In this document: positions 1 to 7,373 of the stretch, in pieces
How positions within the stretch are numbered: the stretch's first letter is position 1
How the letters are laid out: each line of letters begins with the position of its first letter
DNA from: Lachnospiraceae bacterium UBA7060
GTDB lineage: Bacteria; Bacillota; Clostridia; Lachnospirales; Lachnospiraceae
Direction: 5' to 3'
Assembly (NCBI GenBank): GCA_002493835.1
Contig: DLAA01000009.1
Location: 1-27,545 of the forward strand
DNA: 27,545 nt
Translations under genes and position numbers: made by a program
Notes under the pieces: generated by a model
The model's input: only the letters and a program-made list of their open reading frames with translations
What the model was told of the DNA's origin: nothing
Databases searched by the model: none

Positions 1-149
1 GGAAGGCTGAGGGAGAGGGAAGGGGAAGAAGAGGGTTGCGAGGGGGAAAAGAAGGAAAAGAAGAGGACCTTATGAGAATGAATCCCAAAAGGCCCTGAAT
101 TTTGCTTTTTTATTCGATTGTTTCAAGTGTTCTCAGGAAAATTTATAAT
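1..149. other. Left-edge non-coding or gene-tail DNA with a polypurine tract
   Basis: The first 66 bases of the plus strand are almost entirely purine; only five pyrimidines are seen (positions 7, 8, 35, 36, 38). Frame 1 is open from the edge to a TGA at 73-75 and would encode a short Glu/Lys/Arg-rich tail. That tail could be the C-terminus of a plus-strand gene converging on ppdK, but low-complexity purine DNA stays open easily, so I do not call a CDS. Bases 76-149 are AT-rich and I see no gene in them. Confidence 0.3.
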
Positions 150-177
150 TTGCAATCAGCAAAAAGTTTGCCTGCAA
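150..177 (-). terminator. Possible terminator hairpin after ppdK
   Basis: Two nested inverted repeats lie just beyond the ppdK stop. The outer arms are TTGCA (150-154) and TGCAA (173-177), and the inner arms are GCAAA (159-163) and TTTGC (167-171) with a 3-base loop. Read on the minus strand, the stem is followed by an AT-rich stretch but not by a clean T-run. It is therefore a weak intrinsic terminator candidate. Confidence 0.4.
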
Positions 178-190
178 GATTATTTGTAAT

Positions 191-2818
191 CTACTTTCCT
201 ACATTGTTTATCGCTGCCTGCGCCGCCGCAAGCCTTGCTATGGGCACTCTGTAAGGAGAACATGACACATATGTCAAGCCAACCTTATGGCAGAATTCCA
301 CGGAAGAAGGATCCCCTCCGTGCTCACCGCAGATACCAAGCTTGATATCTGGCCTTACGGAACGACCTTTTTCCGCCGCCATTTTCACAAGCTGTCCCAC
401 ACCGTTCTGGTCAAGCCTTGCAAAAGGATCAGACTCATAGATCTTGTTCTTATAGTAATCGCCCAGGAACTTGCCTGCGTCGTCACGGGAGAAACCAAAG
501 GTCATCTGGGTCAGATCGTTGGTACCGAAGGAGAAGAACTCTGCCTCCTCAGCGATCTCATTTGCCAGAAGCGCCGCTCTCGGAATTTCAATCATGGTGC
601 CAATATGATACTTGATGTCAGAATTCTTCTCTTTCTTCACTTGCTCCGCAACTTCCACTACTACGTCCTTGACGAACTTGAGCTCTTTCTTCTCGCCAAC
701 CAGAGGAATCATAATCTCAGGAACAATGTCAAAGCCCTTCTCCTGCTTCACTTCGATTGCTGCCTCCATCACGGCCCTGGTCTGCATCTTTGCGATCTCA
801 GGATAAGTAACTGCCAGACGGCATCCGCGGTGTCCCATCATAGGATTGAATTCGTGGAGAGAGTCACAGATCTCTTGTACTTCCTCCGCTGTCATCATCA
901 TCTCCACTGCCAGATCATCGATATCACCCTGTTCTGTGGGTACAAACTCATGCAGCGGAGGATCCAGGAAACGGATAGTTACAGGCCTGCCCTCCATCAC
1001 CTCATAAAGTGCCTTGAAGTCGCCCTTCTGGAACGGAATCAATGCATTGAGTGCTTTCTCTCTCTGCTCCTGGGTTCTTGCCAAAATCATCTGGCGGATC
1101 TTCGGAATTCTGTCTGGATCAAAGAACATGTGCTCAGTACGGCACAGGCCGATACCTTCCGCCCCATACTTTACAGCATTGGCTGCATCCGCAGGCGTGT
1201 CCGCATTAGTGCGCACCTGCAACTTGCGATACTTGTCCGCCCACTCCATAATCCGGCCGAAGTTTCCGCTCACAGAAGCCTCCACAGTCTTAATATCACC
1301 TTTATAGATCTTACCAGTGGAACCGTCCAATGAAATATAATCTCCCTCATGGAACACTTCTCCACCAAGCTGGAATACCTTGTCCTCCTCATTGATCGCA
1401 ATGTCGCCACAGCCAGATACGCAGGCTGTGCCCATACCTCTTGCCACAACAGCTGCGTGAGAAGTCATACCGCCGCGCACTGTCAGGATACCTTCAGCCG
1501 CGTGCATGCCCTCAATATCCTCCGGAGAAGTCTCAAGACGCACCAGCACAACTCTCTCACCCTTCTCATGGGCTGCCTTCGCCTCATCAGCCGTAAAGTA
1601 CACCTTACCTGCCGCTGCACCAGGGGAAGCAGGAAGCGCCTGGCCGATCACCTGTCCAGCCTTCAATGCATCGGGATCAAAGGAAGGATGAAGCAGCTGA
1701 TCCAGAGATTTTGCCTCAATTCGAAGCACTGCCTCCTCGGGAGTAATCTTTCCCTCATCCACTAAATCACAAGCAATCTGTAAAGCTGCCGGTGCAGTCC
1801 TCTTTCCATTTCTGGTCTGCAAGAAGAAAAGCTTTCCATCCTCAATGGTAAACTCCATATCCTGCATATCACGGTAATGATCCTCAAGTCTGTTCGCAAT
1901 TTCCATAAACTGCTTATAGCACTCGGGAAGATCCTGCTCCAATCTGGTGATAGGCTGAGGTGTGCGAATACCTGCCACTACATCCTCTCCCTGCGCATTG
2001 ATCAAGTATTCGCCGTAAATACCTTTAGCGCCAGTGGAAGGATTTCTGGTGAAAGCCACACCTGTGCCGGAAGTATTACCCATATTACCAAATACCATCG
2101 CCTGTACATTGACTGCAGTACCCCAGTCGCCCGGAATATCGTTCATTCGTCTGTATACAATAGCTCTCTCGTTATCCCAGGAGCGGAACACAGCCTTCAC
2201 CGCTTCCATCAGCTGTACTCTGGGATCCTGCGGAAACTCCTCACCCTTGTTTTCCTTATAAATATTCTTAAAACGGACAATGATCTCCTTCATGTCCTCA
2301 GCCGTTAAATCAGTGTCATACTTAACACCTTTTCCCTCTTTGATCTCATCCAATATCCTCTCGAAATAGGACTTCGGTATCTCCATTACTACATCCGAGA
2401 ACATCTGAATAAATCTACGATAAGAGTCATACGCAAACCGGGGATTTCCGGTCTTTTGCGCAAAACCCTCAACGGCTGCGTCTGTCAGACCCAAATTCAA
2501 AATTGTGTCCATCATACCCGGCATGGAAGCTCTTGCACCGGAACGCACCGATACAAGAAGCGGATTCTCGGTATCGCCAAACTTCTTGCCCTGCTTTTTC
2601 TCAAGTCCTGCCAGCGCATCAAATATCTGCGCCTGAATCTCCTCAGAAATCTGTCTGCCGTTGTTGTAGTAATCCGTACATGCCTCTGTGGTCACGGTAA
2701 ATCCTTGTGGGATCGGCAGTCCCAAATTTGTCATCTCGGCCAGATTGGCTCCCTTTCCACCCAGAAGATTACGCATATCAGCGTTGCCTTCCTCAAATAA
2801 ATACACCCATTTCGCCAT
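191..2818 (-). CDS. ppdK: Pyruvate, phosphate dikinase
   Basis: Catalyses reversible interconversion of pyruvate, ATP and phosphate with PEP, AMP and PPi in the cytoplasm; in clostridia it serves PPi-linked glycolysis or gluconeogenesis. The protein is 875 aa from the chosen ATG. In order it has an N-terminal ATP-grasp-like nucleotide-binding domain (MRNLLGGKGANLAEM, about 14-29), the phosphohistidine domain with GGMTSHAAVVARG (catalytic His454), and the C-terminal PEP/pyruvate barrel. Barrel residues Arg560, Arg616, Glu744, Asn767 and Cys830 fall one position below the Clostridium symbiosum active-site residues as I recall them (Arg561, Arg617, Glu745, Asn768, Cys831). An upstream in-frame extension of 14 codons exists, but the ATG at 2818 has AAAGGAG 13 nt upstream and gives the family's usual MAKWVY start. 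The gene stands alone between its own promoter and the terminator of the unit upstream. No defects are seen. Confidence 0.97.
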   Translation of the reverse strand: MAKWVYLFEEGNADMRNLLGGKGANLAEMTNLGLPIPQGFTVTTEACTDYYNNGRQISEEIQAQIFDALAGLEKKQGKKFGDTENPLLVSVRSGARASMPGMMDTILNLGLTDAAVEGFAQKTGNPRFAYDSYRRFIQMFSDVVMEIPKSYFERILDEIKEGKGVKYDTDLTAEDMKEIIVRFKNIYKENKGEEFPQDPRVQLMEAVKAVFRSWDNERAIVYRRMNDIPGDWGTAVNVQAMVFGNMGNTSGTGVAFTRNPSTGAKGIYGEYLINAQGEDVVAGIRTPQPITRLEQDLPECYKQFMEIANRLEDHYRDMQDMEFTIEDGKLFFLQTRNGKRTAPAALQIACDLVDEGKITPEEAVLRIEAKSLDQLLHPSFDPDALKAGQVIGQALPASPGAAAGKVYFTADEAKAAHEKGERVVLVRLETSPEDIEGMHAAEGILTVRGGMTSHAAVVARGMGTACVSGCGDIAINEEDKVFQLGGEVFHEGDYISLDGSTGKIYKGDIKTVEASVSGNFGRIMEWADKYRKLQVRTNADTPADAANAVKYGAEGIGLCRTEHMFFDPDRIPKIRQMILARTQEQREKALNALIPFQKGDFKALYEVMEGRPVTIRFLDPPLHEFVPTEQGDIDDLAVEMMMTAEEVQEICDSLHEFNPMMGHRGCRLAVTYPEIAKMQTRAVMEAAIEVKQEKGFDIVPEIMIPLVGEKKELKFVKDVVVEVAEQVKKEKNSDIKYHIGTMIEIPRAALLANEIAEEAEFFSFGTNDLTQMTFGFSRDDAGKFLGDYYKNKIYESDPFARLDQNGVGQLVKMAAEKGRSVRPDIKLGICGEHGGDPSSVEFCHKVGLTYVSCSPYRVPIARLAAAQAAINNVGK

Positions 2819-2873
2819 CCTATTCACTATGCTCCTTTCTTCGCCTGTAAAACAAGCCATTAAGCTAGCATCT

Positions 2874-2901
2874 ATTTTACCATATATTTGAAAAATTTAC
2901 A
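2874..2901 (-). promoter_or_regulatory. Probable ppdK promoter
   Basis: On the minus strand a TAAAAT -10 box (2874-2879) lies 16 nt downstream of a poor -35 box TGTAAA (2896-2901). The predicted start of transcription is near 2867, giving a leader of about 50 nt before the ppdK ATG. It lies just downstream of the upstream unit's terminator, which fits an independent promoter. The -35 match is weak. Confidence 0.5.
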
Positions 2902-2923
2902 CTCTTTTTTTGAAATTCTTAAC

Positions 2924-2956
2924 AAAAAAGAAGACAAATATCAAAAGATATTTGTC
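2924..2956 (-). terminator. Intrinsic terminator of the transporter/GDPD operon
   Basis: A perfect 10-bp stem, GACAAATATC (2933-2942) with GATATTTGTC (2947-2956), has a 4-base loop. On the minus strand it is followed by TTCTTTTTT. This is a textbook Rho-independent terminator about 50 bp after the GDPD stop codon, and it closes the minus-strand unit that begins near 12390. Confidence 0.9.
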
Positions 2957-3004
2957 GATTTCAGACACGCCTATTTTCCCTGTTTTCAAAATAAGGGGAA
3001 AAAT

Positions 3005-3892
3005 TTACAATTGTCCGGTTCTAACAGGTAAAAAACCATCAAAAATGAAAACATCGTATTTCCCTTTAAGCGCCTCCAAATCTTTCTGGCTGTGAACAGT
3101 CCAAGCCGCAGCCGGATGTTTATACAGACGTCTGCAAATCCTTCTGCCCGGCTCCTCGCTGAATTTATGATTGTAAGCAATAAAATCCGGCTTCGTCAAA
3201 AAATTGAACAGCAAATGAGTCATTGCAAAGTAGAGAACATTCCAATATACACCTTCTCTGCGGAAATTGGAGGACAGCTGCCCCCTCACCACCTCACCGT
3301 GATTGATTCGGAACCACCAGAGTACCAAAGGATTAAAGGACTCAATGCAATAAGCCCCTCTGTAAACGCGAAGCATCCGGTCTATGACTGCACAGCAGGA
3401 AACATCCGCCGTCTCCGCTTTAATCTCCACAATAAGGGGGACGCGGCCGTCCACCATAGCAAGAAGATCTGCAAACTTTGGAATTCTCTCCTGTGATTTG
3501 CAAAGAGTGTAAGCCTGCAGCTCTTCATATGTACAATCTGCTAATTTTCTCTCCACCCCGCAGACTCTGTTCAACGTAAAATCATGGAAAATAACCGGTA
3601 CGCCATCCCTGGTCACCTGCACATCCAACTCTATGCCTAGTCCAGCTTCCGCCGCCTTTTTAAAAGCCGCCATGGAATTTTCCGGTGCATCTCCCTCGTT
3701 ATCGTGAAGACCTCTATGGGCAAAATACACCTTTTTAAACAGCGTGGTGTCAGGCCTGTGAAAGATGCGCGGCATTATTGCCAGCATATACAAAACAGCG
3801 AGCACAGCAACGCACAGCAGCGCTGTCTTAATCACTATCAGAATCATTTGATTTCCCGTCCTTCGAAACAAATCCCTGTCATCCGAAATCAT
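3005..3892 (-). CDS. Membrane-anchored glycerophosphodiester phosphodiesterase
   Basis: Predicted to hydrolyse glycerophosphodiesters to glycerol-3-phosphate and an alcohol. The protein is 295 aa from the ATG at 3892, which has AAGGAG 12 nt upstream; a TTG-initiated form nine codons longer would lack a good site. Residues about 16-40 form one transmembrane segment, followed by the GDPD barrel. Visible motifs are AHRGLHD (His59, Arg60), APENS (Glu71), IELDVQVTRDG (Glu88, Asp90), IFHD (His103) and VEIKAE (Glu156, Lys158), which together cover the metal and acid/base residues of the family. It is the last gene of the transporter operon, 64 bp after the HlyD-like gene, and echoes ugpQ at the end of ugpBAECQ. 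The side of the membrane is uncertain: charges flanking the anchor do not decide it. The true substrate is inferred only. Confidence 0.9.
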   Translation of the reverse strand: MISDDRDLFRRTGNQMILIVIKTALLCVAVLAVLYMLAIMPRIFHRPDTTLFKKVYFAHRGLHDNEGDAPENSMAAFKKAAEAGLGIELDVQVTRDGVPVIFHDFTLNRVCGVERKLADCTYEELQAYTLCKSQERIPKFADLLAMVDGRVPLIVEIKAETADVSCCAVIDRMLRVYRGAYCIESFNPLVLWWFRINHGEVVRGQLSSNFRREGVYWNVLYFAMTHLLFNFLTKPDFIAYNHKFSEEPGRRICRRLYKHPAAAWTVHSQKDLEALKGKYDVFIFDGFLPVRTGQL

Positions 3893-3903
3893 TCTACAAC
3901 CTT

Positions 3904-3944
3904 GCTCCTTGATTTTCAATAGCTTTTGAGGAGGTTTAAGGAGG
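3904..3944 (-). promoter_or_regulatory. Possible Shine-Dalgarno-sequestering stem before the GDPD gene
   Basis: In the mRNA (minus strand) between the HlyD-like stop and the GDPD start there are two anti-Shine-Dalgarno-like blocks, ACCTCCTT and CCTCCT (plus strand 3928-3944). About 30 nt later comes the GDPD ribosome site AAGGAGC (plus strand 3904-3910). CTCCTT can pair perfectly with AAGGAG and mask the site. This is seen as base complementarity only; regulation is an inference. Confidence 0.35.
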
Positions 3945-3956
3945 TCTTAAGAATCT

Positions 3957-5354
3957 TCAAGCATCTGCGAGCCTGACCACATCTCCTTTTTTTATTTCCT
4001 TTGTCGAAGACTCGACAATCCGGCTCTCGTCAGTAATCGCCCCCTCAACAGCAGCCAGACTGTCGTTCTTGTCGATAACGCTGACATTGATTTCCTCCAC
4101 ATAATACTCCGTGCCAAGAATCCCTTCTCTCTCATTCACCACGTAGACAAAGTACCTGCCATTCTCTTCATGCAGCGCCATAAGTGAAATACAAAAAGGC
4201 TGCTTCTCCCCAACCTTAGAACTAGTCATTGTTCCTGAAAGGCCCGGCATTCCTGTCTCCTCTGGCAGTTTTAAGAGAGCTGTGTAGCTGCCCGGCATAT
4301 TCTCATTTTCCTGTAAATAGTCTACCCTGGCATCTATTTTCCTGCTCCCATCCAGCTCAAGCTTCACATCATCGTTTAGGTTAACATAAGTTTTCTGTTC
4401 TCTCGTGAGAGATACGCGGAATTGACATGGTATTTTATCATCTGACAACAAAAAAGCCGCCGTATCTGGTACTCTGCCCCCCGCCTCCACATAGACGTCT
4501 GTAACTGTACCGTCACCGGGAGATACGATCTTTCCCTCCTGTTCCAGTATTGCACGGTATTCATCAAGCTTTTTCCTGGCAGCACCAAGTTCTGTCCGAT
4601 AGAGAGCCATAGCTGCATCCGCATTCTCCTCCTGCTGTGTATCCTCAACTTTACGCCCGGCATCCTTTATGGTATTATCCCGATTCCATTTTGCGTCCGC
4701 CTCCGCGTAAACGGCGGCCTGAAGCTCCTGTTTCAGCCGCTCTTCCTCCTCTTCTCTTGCCTTCTGTTCTGCCTCCATCTCCGCCTCTGTCTTCGTCTCG
4801 CCATCTTCTTTTTCCCAGTCTCCCTCATGCTCCCGGTTTTCTGCCTGAAGCTCCTCCAAAGCCTCCTCGGCTTGGGCAACACTCTCCGCCGCCCTGCCAA
4901 CCAGCGTATCCTGATACCTTGCCAGCGCATCATAATCTTCTCTGGCTCGTGCCTCCTCCAACGCCTTCTGGTTTTGTAAAAGCTCCTGATTGTGAGCAAG
5001 TGCATCAATCTGTAGCTGCGTTTTCTTACAGGCAAGTTCCTGTTGATCCATAATCTCTTTCAGATCCTCCAAATCCACCGTCAAGAGCAGATCCCCCTCT
5101 TCCACTTTATCCCCCGCACGCACTGACAGTGCCTCCACGCGCAGACCACTCAAAACCAGCACCGGAATCTTTGCTCCAGCCTCCACAATTCCTTCAGCTT
5201 CCACCACATGTTCAATGTATTTGGATTCCGCCGAGGTCGTCGAAACCATAGGCAGTTTCGATATATACACGCTCTTCGATACTAACGTGCATATCCACAT
5301 GAATGCCATAAAAATTGCAAGTCCTGTGGCTATTTTCTTCTTTCGCTTATCCAT
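3957..5354 (-). CDS. HlyD/RND-type membrane-fusion (adaptor) protein
   Basis: Envelope adaptor of the membrane-fusion family, which normally links an inner-membrane exporter to extracytoplasmic parts. The protein is 465 aa from the ATG at 5354, with GGAGAGGAG about 9 nt upstream. After a KRKKK start, one transmembrane anchor spans about 10-28. The first half of a lipoyl-like domain follows at about 60-95 (VRAGDKVEEGDLL), then a long Glu/Ala/Gln-rich coiled coil at about 97-273 with a very acidic centre, then the second lipoyl half (IVSPGDGTVTDVYVEAGG, about 276-293) and beta-barrel-like domains. It lies 54 bp after permease 2 and 64 bp before the GDPD gene, so it is co-transcribed with an importer. 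No MacB-type ABC exporter or RND pump is present. Its partner is therefore unknown. Family assignment is firm, role open. Confidence 0.85.
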   Translation of the reverse strand: MDKRKKKIATGLAIFMAFMWICTLVSKSVYISKLPMVSTTSAESKYIEHVVEAEGIVEAGAKIPVLVLSGLRVEALSVRAGDKVEEGDLLLTVDLEDLKEIMDQQELACKKTQLQIDALAHNQELLQNQKALEEARAREDYDALARYQDTLVGRAAESVAQAEEALEELQAENREHEGDWEKEDGETKTEAEMEAEQKAREEEEERLKQELQAAVYAEADAKWNRDNTIKDAGRKVEDTQQEENADAAMALYRTELGAARKKLDEYRAILEQEGKIVSPGDGTVTDVYVEAGGRVPDTAAFLLSDDKIPCQFRVSLTREQKTYVNLNDDVKLELDGSRKIDARVDYLQENENMPGSYTALLKLPEETGMPGLSGTMTSSKVGEKQPFCISLMALHEENGRYFVYVVNEREGILGTEYYVEEINVSVIDKNDSLAAVEGAITDESRIVESSTKEIKKGDVVRLADA

Positions 5355-5408
5355 GATCCCGCTCTCCTCTCCATCCCAAACCACATCAAAACACCTCTGG
5401 TTCTCACA

Positions 5409-6302
5409 CTATTCTTTTAAACCAGAATATATAATCCCCTGTTCCAGATAATCCTGCCCCAGCACAAACACAAAAGCCGCCGGTATCAGCGTGATAAACG
5501 AAGCACACAGCGCAAATCCAGCCTGCATCCAAGATATCTCCGGCAGATACAAAGAAAGAGGCCAAAGTGCCTTGTCCTCCAAAAACGCAAGCGGCTGCTC
5601 CATCAGATTCCAATATTCCAAAAACCCTAACACTATGGCAGACAATAATCCGCTTTTCCCCAATGGAAGGGCTATCCTTACAAAGATTCTCCACTCTCCT
5701 GCACCGTCAATACGGGCCGCCTCAAAAAGCTGAGGCGGAATAGCCCGGAAACCGCCATAGGATAAAAAGATCGGAAAGGTGGAAAACACAGCGGGAAAAA
5801 TGACAGCGGAATGGGTATTCATCAAAGCCAGCCGGTCCAACACCAGATAGCTGGAAAGCATCGTCACCTGAAAAGGCATGAGCATCAGCACCACATAAAG
5901 CGCAAACAGCACTCTGCTGCCCCGCACCTGATAGGAGGCAAAAGCCCAGGCTGCCGGCACACCCACCAAAAGCTGTCCCGCCAAAATACAGACCACAAAC
6001 TTCACCGAATTCCAAAACAGGACAAAAAAGGCTGGCGTCATAAATAGTAGTCGGCCATAGTGTTCAAAAGTGGGATAGTCCGGCATCAGCTTCCATCGAA
6101 TATACCCCTCCCCGCTTCCAAATACAGGCAGCAAATATTGTCTCATTTCCAAGCTGTCTACAACTGATCCGGTCAATATTAAAATCACAGGAAAAGCGAT
6201 CAAAATAGTCGGCAGAAGCAGACACGCTGCTGTCATATACTTTTTCATCCATCCGAATACCACTCCTATTATCCACGTCCTGCCTTGTCCTCTTCTATCC
6301 AT
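5409..6302 (-). CDS. Sugar-type ABC transporter permease (UgpE/MalG-like)
   Basis: Inner-membrane subunit of a carbohydrate-class (CUT1-like) importer. The protein is 297 aa from the ATG at 6302, which has AAAGGA 11 nt upstream; an 11-codon N-terminal extension is open but unsupported. About six hydrophobic segments are visible, the first at about 22-44. The cytoplasmic EAA loop, FEAARIDGAGEWRIFVRIALP (about 193-213), is where a nucleotide-binding subunit docks. It is 66 bp downstream of permease 1, its heterodimer partner. No ATPase gene lies in the operon, so a shared MsmK/UgpC-type ATPase encoded elsewhere is presumed. Substrate is unknown; family membership suggests sugars or glycerol-phosphate compounds. 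Confidence 0.92.
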   Translation of the reverse strand: MDRRGQGRTWIIGVVFGWMKKYMTAACLLLPTILIAFPVILILTGSVVDSLEMRQYLLPVFGSGEGYIRWKLMPDYPTFEHYGRLLFMTPAFFVLFWNSVKFVVCILAGQLLVGVPAAWAFASYQVRGSRVLFALYVVLMLMPFQVTMLSSYLVLDRLALMNTHSAVIFPAVFSTFPIFLSYGGFRAIPPQLFEAARIDGAGEWRIFVRIALPLGKSGLLSAIVLGFLEYWNLMEQPLAFLEDKALWPLSLYLPEISWMQAGFALCASFITLIPAAFVFVLGQDYLEQGIIYSGLKE

Positions 6303-6368
6303 CCCCGCACATTCCTTTCTCCAATCCGCAGACAAACAAGCCCATCACCATCTCCTTTGTTATCCGGC

Positions 6369-7310
6369 CTAATCCGCCCGGTCCCAAAGCCTCTGTAATA
6401 CCATAATCACAACAAACAGGAACCCTCCCACACAGACCGCAGCCGCCGCCATCTTATCAAATTCCAAATTGACAAACCAGTTATTAAACAGATGCTGTAA
6501 GAGATAAATATTCTCCTGTGGATAAGAGCCGGCCACTAGATATGCTTCCCTGTAAATCTTAAAAGAGTTCAAAAATGAGAGAATAACAATCGTGTAAAGG
6601 CTTCCCTTCAAATTCGGCAAAATGATATAGCGGATGCATTTCCACCGCCCCGCTCCGTCCACCCGGGCAGCCTCCAATAGTTCATTCGGAATAGCCAGAA
6701 TCCCAGCCAGCCAGAGCACAACTGTATATCCTGTATTCTTCCAAAGATAGCTTGCCACAAGTACCCAGAAAGAAGCCCCTGTTCCCAGATAGTCCATCGT
6801 CACTTCCCCCCAAAGTCCTGTAATCTCCCCGATTTTTGAAAGAAACAGATTTAAAAATCCCTGTCTGTAAAATACCAGCTTCCAAACCAGCACGATCGTT
6901 GCCGTAGGCATGGCCATCGGAAATAAATAAATGGATTTTATCACCGCCCCGTCTTTTAAGCCGCTTAACAGAAACGCCACAAACAATCCAACCAGCACCA
7001 AAAGCGGAATGCAGACCACAGTAAAACGCGCTGTGTTTTTTACCGCCAATAAAAAAGCCTGATTCTTAAAAATTAAACCATAGTTTTTCAATCCAGTAAG
7101 CTCACCCGTTACCGCCGTCTGAAAAGACCTTTTTATAACATCCAGAAAAGGAAGGAGCACGAAAAGAAGCACGCCCGCAAAACTGGGGAGAAGAAAACAC
7201 AGAAAGGCAAGCTGCTTTCTCCTGTATTTCCTTCCATTCCCCACATTCCATTTGCTTCTTGCCCAGGAATTATTATGTAAACTTCTTTCCTTATCTTCCA
7301 ATAAATGCAC
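6369..7310 (-). CDS. Sugar-type ABC transporter permease (UgpA/MalF-like)
   Basis: First permease of the importer, 313 aa. It starts at a GTG (7310) with GGGAG 10 nt upstream. After a basic N-terminus (KYRRKQ, about 28-33) there are six predicted membrane segments, the first at about 34-57. The EAA loop with LLEAARVDGAGRWK and IILP (about 211-232) is intact, so it should couple to an ATPase. It lies 63 bp after lipoprotein B and 66 bp before permease 2. The gap to lipoprotein B is very AT-rich and could hold an internal promoter, but no convincing box pair was found. Length and topology fit UgpA-type permeases. Confidence is high in class, low in substrate. Confidence 0.93.
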   Translation of the reverse strand: MHLLEDKERSLHNNSWARSKWNVGNGRKYRRKQLAFLCFLLPSFAGVLLFVLLPFLDVIKRSFQTAVTGELTGLKNYGLIFKNQAFLLAVKNTARFTVVCIPLLVLVGLFVAFLLSGLKDGAVIKSIYLFPMAMPTATIVLVWKLVFYRQGFLNLFLSKIGEITGLWGEVTMDYLGTGASFWVLVASYLWKNTGYTVVLWLAGILAIPNELLEAARVDGAGRWKCIRYIILPNLKGSLYTIVILSFLNSFKIYREAYLVAGSYPQENIYLLQHLFNNWFVNLEFDKMAAAAVCVGGFLFVVIMVLQRLWDRAD

Positions 7311-7373
7311 TCTGAAAACTCTCCCAATATAGTATAGTATTATAAATATTTCTCATATTTTCTTATATAAAAT

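Noticed and set aside
287..1333. Long plus-strand open frame (348 codons) inside ppdK
   Set aside because: It lies wholly antisense to a clearly functional, well-conserved enzyme. Its translation is rich in His, Leu, Arg and Cys, as expected for the complement of a normal gene, and no ribosome site precedes it.
2819..2860. N-terminal extension of ppdK by 14 residues
   Set aside because: The family start MAKWVY lies at 2818 with a usable ribosome site, and numbering from there matches the known active-site residues; the extension overlaps that site.
4637..5053. Proline- and leucine-rich plus-strand frame opposite the adaptor coiled coil
   Set aside because: It is the complement of a Glu/Ala/Gln-rich coiled-coil coding region, which automatically reads as Pro/Leu/Ser-rich; no start site is seen.
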